Below the pieces are notes generated by a model that was not told the DNA's origin, made no database searches, and was given only the letters and a program-made list of their open reading frames with translations. Position numbers and translations under genes: made by a program. A stretch of 8,890 nt of DNA from Comamonas sp. Its GTDB lineage: Bacteria > Pseudomonadota > Gammaproteobacteria > Burkholderiales > Burkholderiaceae_C. The DNA lies in NCBI GenBank assembly GCA_018384835.1, contig JAHAYB010000354.1, forward strand, positions 1 through 8,890, read 5' to 3'. Positions 1 to 6,512 of the stretch are shown here, in pieces (the first letter of the stretch is position 1; every line of letters starts with the position of its first letter).

Positions 1-120
1 GGCATCAATACGGTACTCCCCCCAAAACAGGCTGACCACACCTTGGTTGCTGCCGGCAAACAAGGCAATGGCAACGGCCAGGGCGAAGAGGCCGGTAAAC
101 CATAGGGCGGCACGCATCAT
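1..120 (-). CDS. hemY: HemY, N-terminal part (runs off the left edge)
   Basis: Only the first 40 codons are in the window. They read MMRAALWFTGLFALAVAIAL and then FAGSNQGVVSLFWGEYRIDA. This is the typical HemY start: a hydrophobic segment at about residues 4-22, then a G(S/N)NQG turn and a 'YRI/YRV' strand. HemY proteins (haem biosynthesis-associated, TPR-containing) are anchored in the inner membrane and follow hemX in gamma- and betaproteobacteria; their exact biochemical role is poorly defined. The ATG at 120-118 overlaps the hemX stop codon as ATGA, so the two are very probably cotranscribed and translationally coupled. A second ATG follows directly at 117-115 and could be the true start. 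The remainder, including the TPR region, lies outside the window, so integrity cannot be judged. Confidence 0.85.
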   Translation of the reverse strand, partial: MMRAALWFTGLFALAVAIALFAGSNQGVVSLFWGEYRIDA

Positions 121-1577
121 GGCAAGGTGCTCCCGTGCGGGGTGGCTGGGGCGGTGGGGGTGTGGGCGCTGCTATCGCTACCGCTGCTGCTGCTACTGCT
201 ATTGGCAGGCTCGGGGGGGCTGGCTGGCTCATCCGCTGGGCTGGCGGGTGTGGGTGCGCTCGGTTCGCTGAACATGCCTGATTCGCCATATTCACCTGGG
301 TCGCCTAGCTCGCCTTGGGGGCTGGGGCTGGCAATGGGGCTGGCAAGGGCAGCGGCCAAGGCGCTAAAGGTGTGGTCTAAATTGGGCTGTTGGCTGTCGC
401 GCAGGTGGTTTTGTAGCTGCACTAGGCTGGCTTGGGCGCGGTGGGTGCGCTGGGCGTTGGGGGCGAAGTAGGTGTCTAGCAGGCGCACAGCCTCGGCCAG
501 GTCGGTCTGGGCGGCGGGGTATTGGCGCGCGAGTACGGCCAAGCGGGCGTTAAGCAGTTGGAGCTTGAGGTTCTCGCGCAGGAAAAAGCCCTGCTCGGGC
601 GAGAGCAGGGCGGCCTCCGGATGCGCAATGCGGCTGACTTGCAGCAACTGCTTGGTCTGCTGGCCAATGCCTTGCCAAAGCTGTTGCAGGCGGTGCTGCC
701 AGAGTGCCCAGGCGCTGGGGCTGTCGTCAGGGGTGGTATTGGTGCTGCCTTCGCTGCTTTGCAGTTGCGCTTGTGCCTGGGCAAGGGCTTGAGTGCTGAT
801 GTGGCGGGTGGGCAGCTTGTCCTGCGCGGCCAGGGGGCGCTGGTTTTGCAGGGGTAGCTCGTCAATGCCGCGCAGCAGTTCATCTAAGCGCAGCAGCAGG
901 CTGGCGGTATCGGTGCTGGGGGTTTGGCGCAGACGCTGCATGTCTTGCTCAATGGCTTGCTGCAAGCTGCGGTGGCGCGGCTGGGTGGCCCGTTCTAGGC
1001 GTTTGTGGGCGCTTTTGAGGGAGGCGAGTAAAGGCTCGACGCTGCCAGTAAGTAGGGCTTGCTGCAAGGCTAGGCGCAGGGCGGCTTCCAGGTCTTCGAC
1101 CAAGGTATCTTCGCGGGCGCGGGACATTTCTTGCACCAAGGCTTCAAGCTGGCTGCGCTGCAAGCTCACTTCAGCCACCCGCGCTTCCAGGAGGGAGAGG
1201 CGAGTGCTGGCGCTGTACAGGTGCTCTTGCGCTTGCCGTGCTTGTTGGCTGGCCTCTTGCGCTTGGGCTTGGCTTTGCGCGGCTTGGCGGGCTAGCTGCT
1301 CTTGCATACCGCCTAGGCGCGTCCAAAGCTGCCACAGCAGCACCAGGGCGACAACCGCTAGCAGCAAGGCCAGCCAAGCCCAGCCAGGGGCGCTAGGGGA
1401 TGGTGCAGGCGTGGGCGTGGATGTAGGTGCTGCCGCTGCTGTGTGCGGGGTGCTACTGCTACTGTTGCTGGGTCTGGGCGACTGGGGCGCTGCGGCAGCC
1501 GAGTTAGGGCTGCTAGCGTGCTGGGCGCTAGAGGGGGGCGTGCGTGGAGTGCCATCATTGGTGGTCATAGCGGGCAT
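117..1577 (-). CDS. hemX: HemX family membrane protein
   Basis: A 486-residue HemX-family (PF04375) protein, often labelled uroporphyrinogen-III C-methyltransferase although it has no SAM-methyltransferase fold. In order: a Pro/Ser/Ala-rich N-terminus (1-65), one transmembrane helix (about 66-85, WAWLALLLAVVALVLLWQLW), a Gln/Ala-rich coiled coil (about 90-150), the periplasmic helical domain, and the family hallmark SPEQGFFLRENLKLQLLNAR at about 326-345. The expected topology is a short cytoplasmic tail and a large periplasmic part. The C-terminal 75 residues are low complexity, with Pro/Glu/Ser stretches and a run of six serines. Two starts are possible, ATG at 1577 (chosen, longest) or ATG at 1568 (MTTNDG); neither has a strong ribosome binding site. 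hemC and hemD, which usually precede hemX in proteobacteria, are absent; a diguanylate cyclase gene diverges instead. A 266-codon open frame on the opposite strand is a composition shadow. Confidence 0.9.
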   Translation of the reverse strand: MPAMTTNDGTPRTPPSSAQHASSPNSAAAAPQSPRPSNSSSSTPHTAAAAPTSTPTPAPSPSAPGWAWLALLLAVVALVLLWQLWTRLGGMQEQLARQAAQSQAQAQEASQQARQAQEHLYSASTRLSLLEARVAEVSLQRSQLEALVQEMSRAREDTLVEDLEAALRLALQQALLTGSVEPLLASLKSAHKRLERATQPRHRSLQQAIEQDMQRLRQTPSTDTASLLLRLDELLRGIDELPLQNQRPLAAQDKLPTRHISTQALAQAQAQLQSSEGSTNTTPDDSPSAWALWQHRLQQLWQGIGQQTKQLLQVSRIAHPEAALLSPEQGFFLRENLKLQLLNARLAVLARQYPAAQTDLAEAVRLLDTYFAPNAQRTHRAQASLVQLQNHLRDSQQPNLDHTFSALAAALASPIASPSPQGELGDPGEYGESGMFSEPSAPTPASPADEPASPPEPANSSSSSSGSDSSAHTPTAPATPHGSTLP

Positions 1578-1640
1578 TTTATGGGGTGCTTAGGTACTGG
1601 CCTATCAGCTTAAACCTGAGCAAAAGTGAAAAAACTTGTG

Positions 1641-1669
1641 GCTATAGGACGGGGCTAAGGCTGGAGCAA
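1641..1669 (-). promoter_or_regulatory. Possible sigma-70 promoter for hemX-hemY
   Basis: On the minus strand, TTGCTC (1669-1664) is followed after 17 bp by TATAGC (1646-1641). These match the sigma-70 consensus at 3/6 and 4/6 positions with ideal spacing, and would leave a leader of roughly 57 nt before hemX. The rest of the 235-bp divergent region (1578-1812) shows no convincing riboswitch, operator or RNA gene. A TACACT at 1782-1787 might be a -10 element for the divergent diguanylate cyclase, but I see no matching -35. Matches this weak are common by chance. Confidence 0.3.
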
Positions 1670-1812
1670 GAAAAAACACGCGGCAGCGCCTGCCCATCCC
1701 CATTCACCCGCGCCCCCAAAATGCCGCAAGTGCCCGCTGCCGATAGCGCTGGGCGACAGCAGCAAGCTAGGCTTGCGCTGTTACACTCTGGGCAGATTTT
1801 TCCCGCCCGACT

Positions 1813-2628
1813 GTGACCCCTCTGCCCCACCGCCCCTCTGGCGTTATTGCCCTTGATGACTTGCGCCTTAGCGAAGCCTTGGCTTTGCTAGGTGTGTCGG
1901 CGAGTGCATCCTTGCCAAACCCTGCCCAAGCCCCGCAGGCGTATTTGCAGGCGTTGGTTGACCAGTTGTGCGCTTTATCGCTCATCGACCCTTTAACGGG
2001 AGTGACCAATCGCCGCCACCTGATGGCGGTGCTCGAAGGCGAGTTAGACCGCGTTGCCCGCTCTGGCGATGCGGCTTTGCTGTTGTTGGTGGATATCGAC
2101 CATTTCAAGCGCGTTAACGACACCTATGGCCACCCTGTGGGCGACCAGGCGCTGCGCCACGTCTGCCACCTGCTAGGCCAGTGCATCCGCCCCATGGATA
2201 CGCTGGCGCGTTTTGGTGGCGAGGAGTTTGCTATTGTGCTGCCCGCCTGTGTGCCCGCCTATGGTGCCAATGTGGCCGAGCGTATTCGCCAGGTCATTCA
2301 AAACACGCCTTTGTTGCTACCCGGCAAGCAGCCCTTGCACTTGACGGTGAGCATCGGCGGCGCATATGCCCTGCAGTGGATTCGCAGCACTTATGCGCTG
2401 TGGCTGGATCGTGCCGACCAGCAGTTGTACCAAGCCAAGAATGGGGGGCGCAACCAGGTGTTTATAGAGCCTCAGCCTGACAGCACGGTCAGCGCTGAAG
2501 AGAAGCACCTGCTGTTTGGCGGCATTGACAGTAACCAACAATGGCCGGCGTTGGTGGCCGATCCGGAGCATGTATTGCCCCCACCGCAACCGAGCAACGT
2601 CCCCATGAAAGCGACCTCTAAGCAATGA
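1813..2628 (+). CDS. Diguanylate cyclase, GGEEF, with inhibitory site
   Basis: A 271-residue GGDEF-family protein predicted to condense two GTP into c-di-GMP. The GGDEF domain spans about residues 56-218: DPLTGVTNRRHL (59-70), the metal-binding LVDIDHFKRVND (92-103, Asp94), YGHPVGDQAL, the active-site GGEEF (135-139), TVSIGG and AKNGGRNQV (208-216). An RxxD product-inhibition I-site, RPMD (126-129), sits exactly five residues before GGEEF. The first 55 residues are short and helical with no recognisable sensor and no membrane segment, so it is probably cytosolic. The last 50 residues are low-similarity tail. The start is GTG at 1813: the frame closes at a TAG at 1768-1770 and has no other usual start codon between there and the GGDEF core, though no Shine-Dalgarno sequence is visible. 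The stop overlaps the next ATG (ATGA), coupling it to the MinD-like ATPase. All catalytic residues are present, so activity is likely. Confidence 0.95.
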   Translation: MTPLPHRPSGVIALDDLRLSEALALLGVSASASLPNPAQAPQAYLQALVDQLCALSLIDPLTGVTNRRHLMAVLEGELDRVARSGDAALLLLVDIDHFKRVNDTYGHPVGDQALRHVCHLLGQCIRPMDTLARFGGEEFAIVLPACVPAYGANVAERIRQVIQNTPLLLPGKQPLHLTVSIGGAYALQWIRSTYALWLDRADQQLYQAKNGGRNQVFIEPQPDSTVSAEEKHLLFGGIDSNQQWPALVADPEHVLPPPQPSNVPMKATSKQ

Positions 2629-3503
2629 GCGACCTTCCCTTCACCCCCGCCGGCACGGTCAGCGCCCAGCAGATGAAGCGGCCACATGCCCACCCCCACA
2701 TCATGGCAATTACCAGTGGCAAAGGCGGTGTGGGTAAAACTTTTATCTCGGCCAACTTGGCAGCAGCCTTGGTGCGCCAGGGGCTGCGTGTGCTGGTGCT
2801 CGATGCGGATTTGGGGTTGGCGAATTTGGACGTGGTGCTCAACCTCTACCCCAAAATCACGCTGCACGATGTGTTTACCGGTAAGGCCGCTTTGGAAGAG
2901 GCCGTCGTCACCGCCCCCGGTGGTTTTCACGCCCTGCTGGCTGGCTCTGGCATGGTGGAGTATTCGCGCCTAACGCCAGAGGTGCGCAGCCAGCTCATCT
3001 ACGTGATTGACACCCTGGCACCGCGCTACGACATTGTGCTGCTCGATACAGGGGCGGGCATTTCTGATGTGGTGTTGTTCTCCCTCTCACTAGCGGCTGA
3101 GGTGCTGGTGGTGGCCACGCCAGAGCCTACCTCCCTCACCGATGCCTACGCCGCCATGAAGGTAATGGCCACCCAGCAGCAGCGCCACAATATGCGCCTG
3201 CTTATCAACCAGTCCAACCGCCCAGGCGATGGCCGCGCCATTACCGGGCAGTTGCAGCAGGTGCTCAACCGCTTTGTGAGCACCGAATCTGGCCTACCCA
3301 TGCGCCTGATTCACATGGGCGACATCCCCGCCGACCCTGCCGTGCGCGAGGCAGTGATGCGCCGCCAGCTCCTGCTGCAAGCCACCCCCGGCTGCCCGGC
3401 AGCGCTAGCCATTAGCCAATTGGCCAGCAGGGTAAAGACCACCCTCAAGCGCAGTACCGAGCCGCAGCACAGTGGCCGCACATTGCATACCCACACCCAG
3501 TAG
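2625..3503 (+). CDS. MinD/ParA-family P-loop ATPase (FlhG/FleN-like)
   Basis: A 292-residue deviant-Walker ATPase of the MinD/FlhG(FleN) branch. Visible motifs: the deviant Walker A SGKGGVGKT (31-39, with signature Lys33), the A' motif LDADLGLANLD (59-69), Walker B VLLDTGAGI (138-146), and TPEPTSLTDAYAAMK (165-179), typical of this group. MinD-type ATPases dimerise on ATP and act in spatial control; FlhG/FleN restrains flagellar number. Two features argue against naming it outright. The N-terminus lacks the DQAxxLR motif by which FlhG stimulates FlhF, and the C-terminus (KRSTEPQHSGRTLHTHTQ) is polar and His-rich rather than an amphipathic membrane-targeting helix as in MinD. No flhF, flagellar, minC or minE gene is in view. 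It starts by ATGA overlap with the upstream diguanylate cyclase, suggesting a shared job, perhaps polar placement or flagellar control linked to c-di-GMP (inference). Confidence 0.88.
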   Translation: MSDLPFTPAGTVSAQQMKRPHAHPHIMAITSGKGGVGKTFISANLAAALVRQGLRVLVLDADLGLANLDVVLNLYPKITLHDVFTGKAALEEAVVTAPGGFHALLAGSGMVEYSRLTPEVRSQLIYVIDTLAPRYDIVLLDTGAGISDVVLFSLSLAAEVLVVATPEPTSLTDAYAAMKVMATQQQRHNMRLLINQSNRPGDGRAITGQLQQVLNRFVSTESGLPMRLIHMGDIPADPAVREAVMRRQLLLQATPGCPAALAISQLASRVKTTLKRSTEPQHSGRTLHTHTQ

Positions 3504-3527
3504 TAGCAGTAGTAGCTGTAGTAGTAG
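3501..3527 (+). repeat. TAG-rich triplet repeat at the end of the MinD-like gene
   Basis: Nine successive triplets starting at the stop codon read TAG TAG CAG TAG TAG CTG TAG TAG TAG, i.e. three 9-bp units differing at the last triplet. The stop codon is therefore followed by six more in-frame amber codons. The remaining 113-bp gap to gluQ (3504-3616) shows no convincing promoter or terminator. The repeat is a short, imperfect microsatellite and a candidate for length variation between strains. Confidence 0.8.
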
Positions 3528-3616
3528 CCCAGCAGTTGTGCCCTTGCACTCAAGTCAATTCGTGCTAGCCCCCACCCCCGCATCATTGGCCAGCAACCCC
3601 CTTTCCCATTCAAAGC

Positions 3617-4630
3617 ATGTATTGCGGACGCTTTGCCCCCTCTCCCACCGGCCCCTTGCACGCAGGCTCAGTTGCCGCAGCCTTGGCCAGTTGGCTCGAT
3701 GCCCGCGCCCACGGCGGGCGTTGGCTGGTGCGCATTGAGGATATTGACCCACCGCGCTGCCCGCCTGGGGCAGATGCCACCATCTTGCAGCAGCTTTGCG
3801 CCCTGGGCTTGCAGCCCGATAGCGATGGGCCGTGTACCTGGCAATCGCAGCGCCAGCACCTGTACCGCCAGGCGTTGGCACAGTTGCAGCAAGCCCATCT
3901 GGCCTACCCCTGCCGCTGCACCCGTAAAGCCATCCGTGCTGTTTGGCAGGCTCGCCTAGGCGGCGCACCACAGCGCCACCAAGCACTGCCCTATCCAGGC
4001 ACTTGCCGCCCGCCTGGCTTGGTGGAGCAGCAACCACAGCCGCAACCGCCCCCACAAGAGCCATTGACTTGGCGCTTTCACCTACAGCGCCTGCTGGGGC
4101 AGCTTGGGCAACAGCAGGGGCAGGGGCAGCAGCCAAGTGAGGTAAGCAAGGGCTTGAGCACAGGCTACCAATGCAGCGCCACTGGCCGCCTAACTTGGCA
4201 AGACCGCGCCCTGGGCTGGCAACAGCAAGAGGTACTGGCCAGTACAGGCGATTTTGTGCTGCGCCGCGCCGATGGGCTGTGGGCCTACCAACTGGCCGTG
4301 GTGGTTGATGATGGCCAGCAAGGCATTACCCACATCGTGCGAGGCCAAGATTTAAGCGATAACACCCCCGGCCAGCTCCTGCTACAAACGGCGCTGGGGC
4401 TGCCCCAGCCGCGCTACTGGCACATCCCCCTGGTGCGCTTGGCGGATGGAGAGAAACTCTCCAAACAACACGGTGCACCCGCCGCTGACTGCCAGCGCCC
4501 ACTGGCGACCTTGCAAGCAGCAGCACATTTTTTGGGCTTGCCCAGCGCTCCCAGCCATTGCCAACTAGGGGATGCACTGGGGTTTTGGGTGCAAGCCTGG
4601 CATGACATTTACCTACAATCTGAACTGTGA
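3617..4630 (+). CDS. gluQ: Glutamyl-Q tRNA(Asp) synthetase
   Basis: GluQ (YadB) is a truncated glutamyl-tRNA synthetase paralogue that attaches glutamate to the queuosine base at position 34 of tRNA-Asp, in the cytosol. The protein starts [18 protein letters not shown], containing the class I HIGH-equivalent HAGS (15-18), followed by RIEDIDPPR (39-47). The zinc site is Cys99, Cys101, Tyr126 and Cys130 (CRC...YPGTC), the arrangement typical of Glu[11 protein letters not shown] (223-232) and the KMSKS-equivalent GEKLSKQ (278-284) follow. There is no anticodon-binding C-terminal domain, as expected. At 337 residues it is longer than the usual 290-310; the excess is a Gln/Pro-rich insertion at about 135-175, between the zinc site and the catalytic core. 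ATG 3617 fits the family N-terminus although no clear ribosome binding site is seen. Its stop overlaps the trmB GTG (GTGA). dksA, a frequent partner in gammaproteobacteria, is not here. Confidence 0.95.
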   Translation: MYCGRFAPSPTGPLHAGSVAAALASWLDARAHGGRWLVRIEDIDPPRCPPGADATILQQLCALGLQPDSDGPCTWQSQRQHLYRQALAQLQQAHLAYPCRCTRKAIRAVWQARLGGAPQRHQALPYPGTCRPPGLVEQQPQPQPPPQEPLTWRFHLQRLLGQLGQQQGQGQQPSEVSKGLSTGYQCSATGRLTWQDRALGWQQQEVLASTGDFVLRRADGLWAYQLAVVVDDGQQGITHIVRGQDLSDNTPGQLLLQTALGLPQPRYWHIPLVRLADGEKLSKQHGAPAADCQRPLATLQAAAHFLGLPSAPSHCQLGDALGFWVQAWHDIYLQSEL

Positions 4631-5421
4631 ACCAAACTACCCCCCCCACCCCCTCCTTGGCTCCTACAGCCCCCTCTGCCTCTGCTTCTTGCACCCCTGG
4701 CGCTGCGCCCGCCCATGTTGCCCACCCCCAAACCATACGCTCCTTCGTGCGCCGCACGGGGCGGGTTACGACCGGGCAGGCCAAAGCCATGGCCGCCTGG
4801 GGCGAGCAATTTATCCTGCCCTACCAAGACAGCGCCTTGGATGCCAGCGCCGCCTTCCAGCGCCATGCCCCGCTGATTTTAGAAATTGGCTTTGGCATGG
4901 GCGAGGCCACTGCCCACATCGCCAAAGTGCGCCCCGATGACAACTTCCTGTGCTGCGAGGTCCACGAGCCAGGCGTGGGCGCACTGCTCAAGCGCGTGGG
5001 CGAGGCCAGCTTGCACAACATCCGCATCGTGCAGCATGACGCGGTGCAGGTGGTCGAGCACATGCTTGCCCCCAACAGCTTGGCGGGGGTGCATGTCTTC
5101 TTCCCTGACCCTTGGCACAAGAAAAAGCACAACAAGCGCCGCCTCATTCAAACCCCATTTTTGGCTCAATTGGTCAGCCGCCTGCAACCGGGCGGCTACA
5201 TCCACTGCGCCACCGACTGGCAAGCCTACGCCGAGCAAATGCTGCAAGTGCTAGGCGATGAGCCACAACTGCGCAACAGCACCGAGGGCTTTGCCCCCCG
5301 CCCCAGCTACCGCCCGACCACCAAGTTTGAAAAACGCGGCCAGCGCTTGGGTCATGGCGTGTGGGATTTGATTTTCCTCAAGCAAGCGCCCAGCGCTATC
5401 CCTCCTACTGCAACCCCTTGA
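4627..5421 (+). CDS. trmB: tRNA (guanine-N7-)-methyltransferase
   Basis: TrmB methylates N7 of G46 in the variable loop of tRNAs using S-adenosylmethionine. The 264-residue protein carries [10 protein letters not shown] (37-46), the SAM-binding motif [10 protein letters not shown] (85-94), CEVHEPGVG (110-118, Glu111), QHDAV (136-140, Asp138), the catalytic [13 protein letters not shown] (160-172), ATDWQAYA (195-202) and [10 protein letters not shown] (229-238). All the expected catalytic and binding motifs are intact. The first 35 residues are a Thr/Pro/Ala/Ser-rich extension of low complexity, encoded partly by C runs; the family proper starts at about residue 36. The start is GTG at 4627, overlapping the gluQ stop codon, so translational coupling is likely; no in-frame ATG lies before Met55, which is already inside the conserved region. 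The second diguanylate cyclase gene starts 12 bp after the stop. Confidence 0.96.
   Translation: MNQTTPPTPSLAPTAPSASASCTPGAAPAHVAHPQTIRSFVRRTGRVTTGQAKAMAAWGEQFILPYQDSALDASAAFQRHAPLILEIGFGMGEATAHIAKVRPDDNFLCCEVHEPGVGALLKRVGEASLHNIRIVQHDAVQVVEHMLAPNSLAGVHVFFPDPWHKKKHNKRRLIQTPFLAQLVSRLQPGGYIHCATDWQAYAEQMLQVLGDEPQLRNSTEGFAPRPSYRPTTKFEKRGQRLGHGVWDLIFLKQAPSAIPPTATP
4640..4647 (+). repeat. C8 homopolymer in the 5' end of trmB
   Basis: Eight consecutive C residues, followed after one A by five more, lie at about codons 5-9 of trmB, in the low-complexity leader of the protein. Slippage here would shift the frame before the catalytic domain. It may simply reflect Pro codons in a GC-rich genome, and such tracts are also prone to sequencing error. 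Confidence 0.6.
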
Positions 5422-5433
5422 CGGGTCAAAGCC

Positions 5434-6471
5434 ATGGAAATTTTGCAAAACCTGGTACACATGACGGGGCAGCGCGACCATCTGCGCCTAGAGGTATCGG
5501 TGCTCTCCACCTTGCTGAAGCTGCCCTGCGTCACCCATGTGCGTGCGCTAGAGCTTTTGCCCATTGATGGCCAGCTTTGGATTCGCCCGCGCACATGGAC
5601 GGAAAATGGCCAACTCGTCAGCACCGACATTGATTTTGAAAACGACCCCCAGCGCCATCCCCTGAACCACATTCCCACCATGCAAAGCTGCTTGCAACAT
5701 AAACAGCAGCGTTGCCAAAGCCACGACCCGGCCACCAACACCTATACCCTGTGGCTGCCGGTATGGATGCACGAGCAAGTGCGTATCTGCATTGAAGTGC
5801 GCCAACAAGGCAAAGAGTTTGATGCGCAAGAGCTAGACGTGCTGCTGGGTATTTTTCAGGTCTATTACAACTACCAAAGCCTGCTGGACTACAGCGAGCG
5901 CGATGCCCTTACCGGCCTGCTCAACCGCAAGACCTTTGATGACCACCTCCAGCGCCTTACCCTAGAGCCGGGCAATAGCACCTGCTGCTGCAGTGAGCCG
6001 GGCAGCCCGCGCCAGCCCTGGCTAGCGGTGCTCGATATTGACCACTTCAAAAAAGTCAACGACAGCTATGGCCACCTGTTTGGCGATGAGGTGCTTATTT
6101 TGGTCAGCAACCTGCTGCGCTCTTGCTTTGGCTTGCAGCACCAGATTTTTCGCTTTGGCGGCGAGGAGTTTGTGCTGCTCCTTGCCCCCATGACCCAAGC
6201 GCAGGCCGAGCGGGTGTTGGAAGGGTTTCGCCAAACGGTGGAGCACTATCCATTTCCCCAGGTGGGGCAAGTCACCATTAGCCTGGGCTTTGCTGGAACG
6301 CGGCGCAACAGCAACACCTCCCCCGTACAGCTACTCGCCCAGGCCGACGAGGCGCTGTACTACGCCAAAGAAAATGGCCGCAACCAAGTCTGCCAATACG
6401 AGCAATTAGAAGCCCAGGGCTTGCTAGGCAGCAAACAAACCATTACCCACGACGCGGTAGAGCTGTTTTAA
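5434..6471 (+). CDS. Diguanylate cyclase with GAF-like N-terminus, no I-site
   Basis: A 345-residue GGDEF-family protein. Residues 10-145 look like a GAF-type sensor (alternating strands and helices, LWLPVWMHEQVRICIEVRQQ at 106-125, then a helix LDVLLGIFQVYYNYQSLLDY leading into the cyclase), but I cannot name a ligand. The GGDEF domain holds DALTGLLNRKTFD (157-169), LAVLDIDHFKKVNDSYGH (197-214, Asp201), FRFGGEEF (239-246), VTISLGFAG and AKENGRNQV (311-319). The active site is complete, so c-di-GMP synthesis is expected. The RxxD inhibitory position, five residues before GGEEF, reads GLQH (233-236), so product inhibition through this site should be absent, unlike the first cyclase in the window. 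An unusual Cys-Cys-Cys (184-186) sits in a loop before the metal-binding strand. No membrane segment is seen. ATG 5434 lies 12 bp after trmB, probably in the same transcript. It converges on rsmI, with 18 bp between them. Confidence 0.93.
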   Translation: MEILQNLVHMTGQRDHLRLEVSVLSTLLKLPCVTHVRALELLPIDGQLWIRPRTWTENGQLVSTDIDFENDPQRHPLNHIPTMQSCLQHKQQRCQSHDPATNTYTLWLPVWMHEQVRICIEVRQQGKEFDAQELDVLLGIFQVYYNYQSLLDYSERDALTGLLNRKTFDDHLQRLTLEPGNSTCCCSEPGSPRQPWLAVLDIDHFKKVNDSYGHLFGDEVLILVSNLLRSCFGLQHQIFRFGGEEFVLLLAPMTQAQAERVLEGFRQTVEHYPFPQVGQVTISLGFAGTRRNSNTSPVQLLAQADEALYYAKENGRNQVCQYEQLEAQGLLGSKQTITHDAVELF

Positions 6472-6512
6472 GCCGCACCACACCAGCCATTAAGAAGCAG
6501 CAGCGGCTTTTT
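6470..6512 (+). terminator. Weak hairpin plus T tract after the second cyclase gene
   Basis: AAGCCGC (6470-6476) can pair with GCGGCTT (6503-6509), 7 bp with a 26-nt loop, followed by a T tract (6508-6512). This could end the rightward operon, with its 3' arm lying in the last codons of the convergent rsmI. The loop is long and the T tract short, and nothing comparable serves the minus strand, so the call is tentative. Confidence 0.35.

Noticed and set aside
166..210. Trinucleotide-like repetition (CTG/CTA) near the left edge
   Set aside because: It is the serine-codon run in the C-terminal tail of hemX read on the other strand, not an independent repeat element.
5..295. 96-codon minus-strand frame across the hemX/hemY junction
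   Set aside because: It is in a different frame from both hemX and hemY, which are recognisable and joined by an ATGA overlap; the product is Pro/Ala/Arg-rich noise.
793..1593. 266-codon open frame on the plus strand opposite hemX
   Set aside because: It is Cys/Arg/Ser-rich with no family resemblance, and it lies antisense to a hemX gene with clear hallmark motifs; it is a composition shadow.
3555..4136. 193-codon minus-strand frame opposite gluQ
   Set aside because: Ala/Gly/Arg-rich antisense shadow; gluQ on the plus strand has all the catalytic and zinc-site motifs.
5418..5429. TTGACGGGTCAA inverted repeat between trmB and the second cyclase gene
   Set aside because: Five-base arms with a two-base centre and no T tract; too short for a terminator and unsupported as an operator. 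TTGAC here has no matching -10 element at the right distance.
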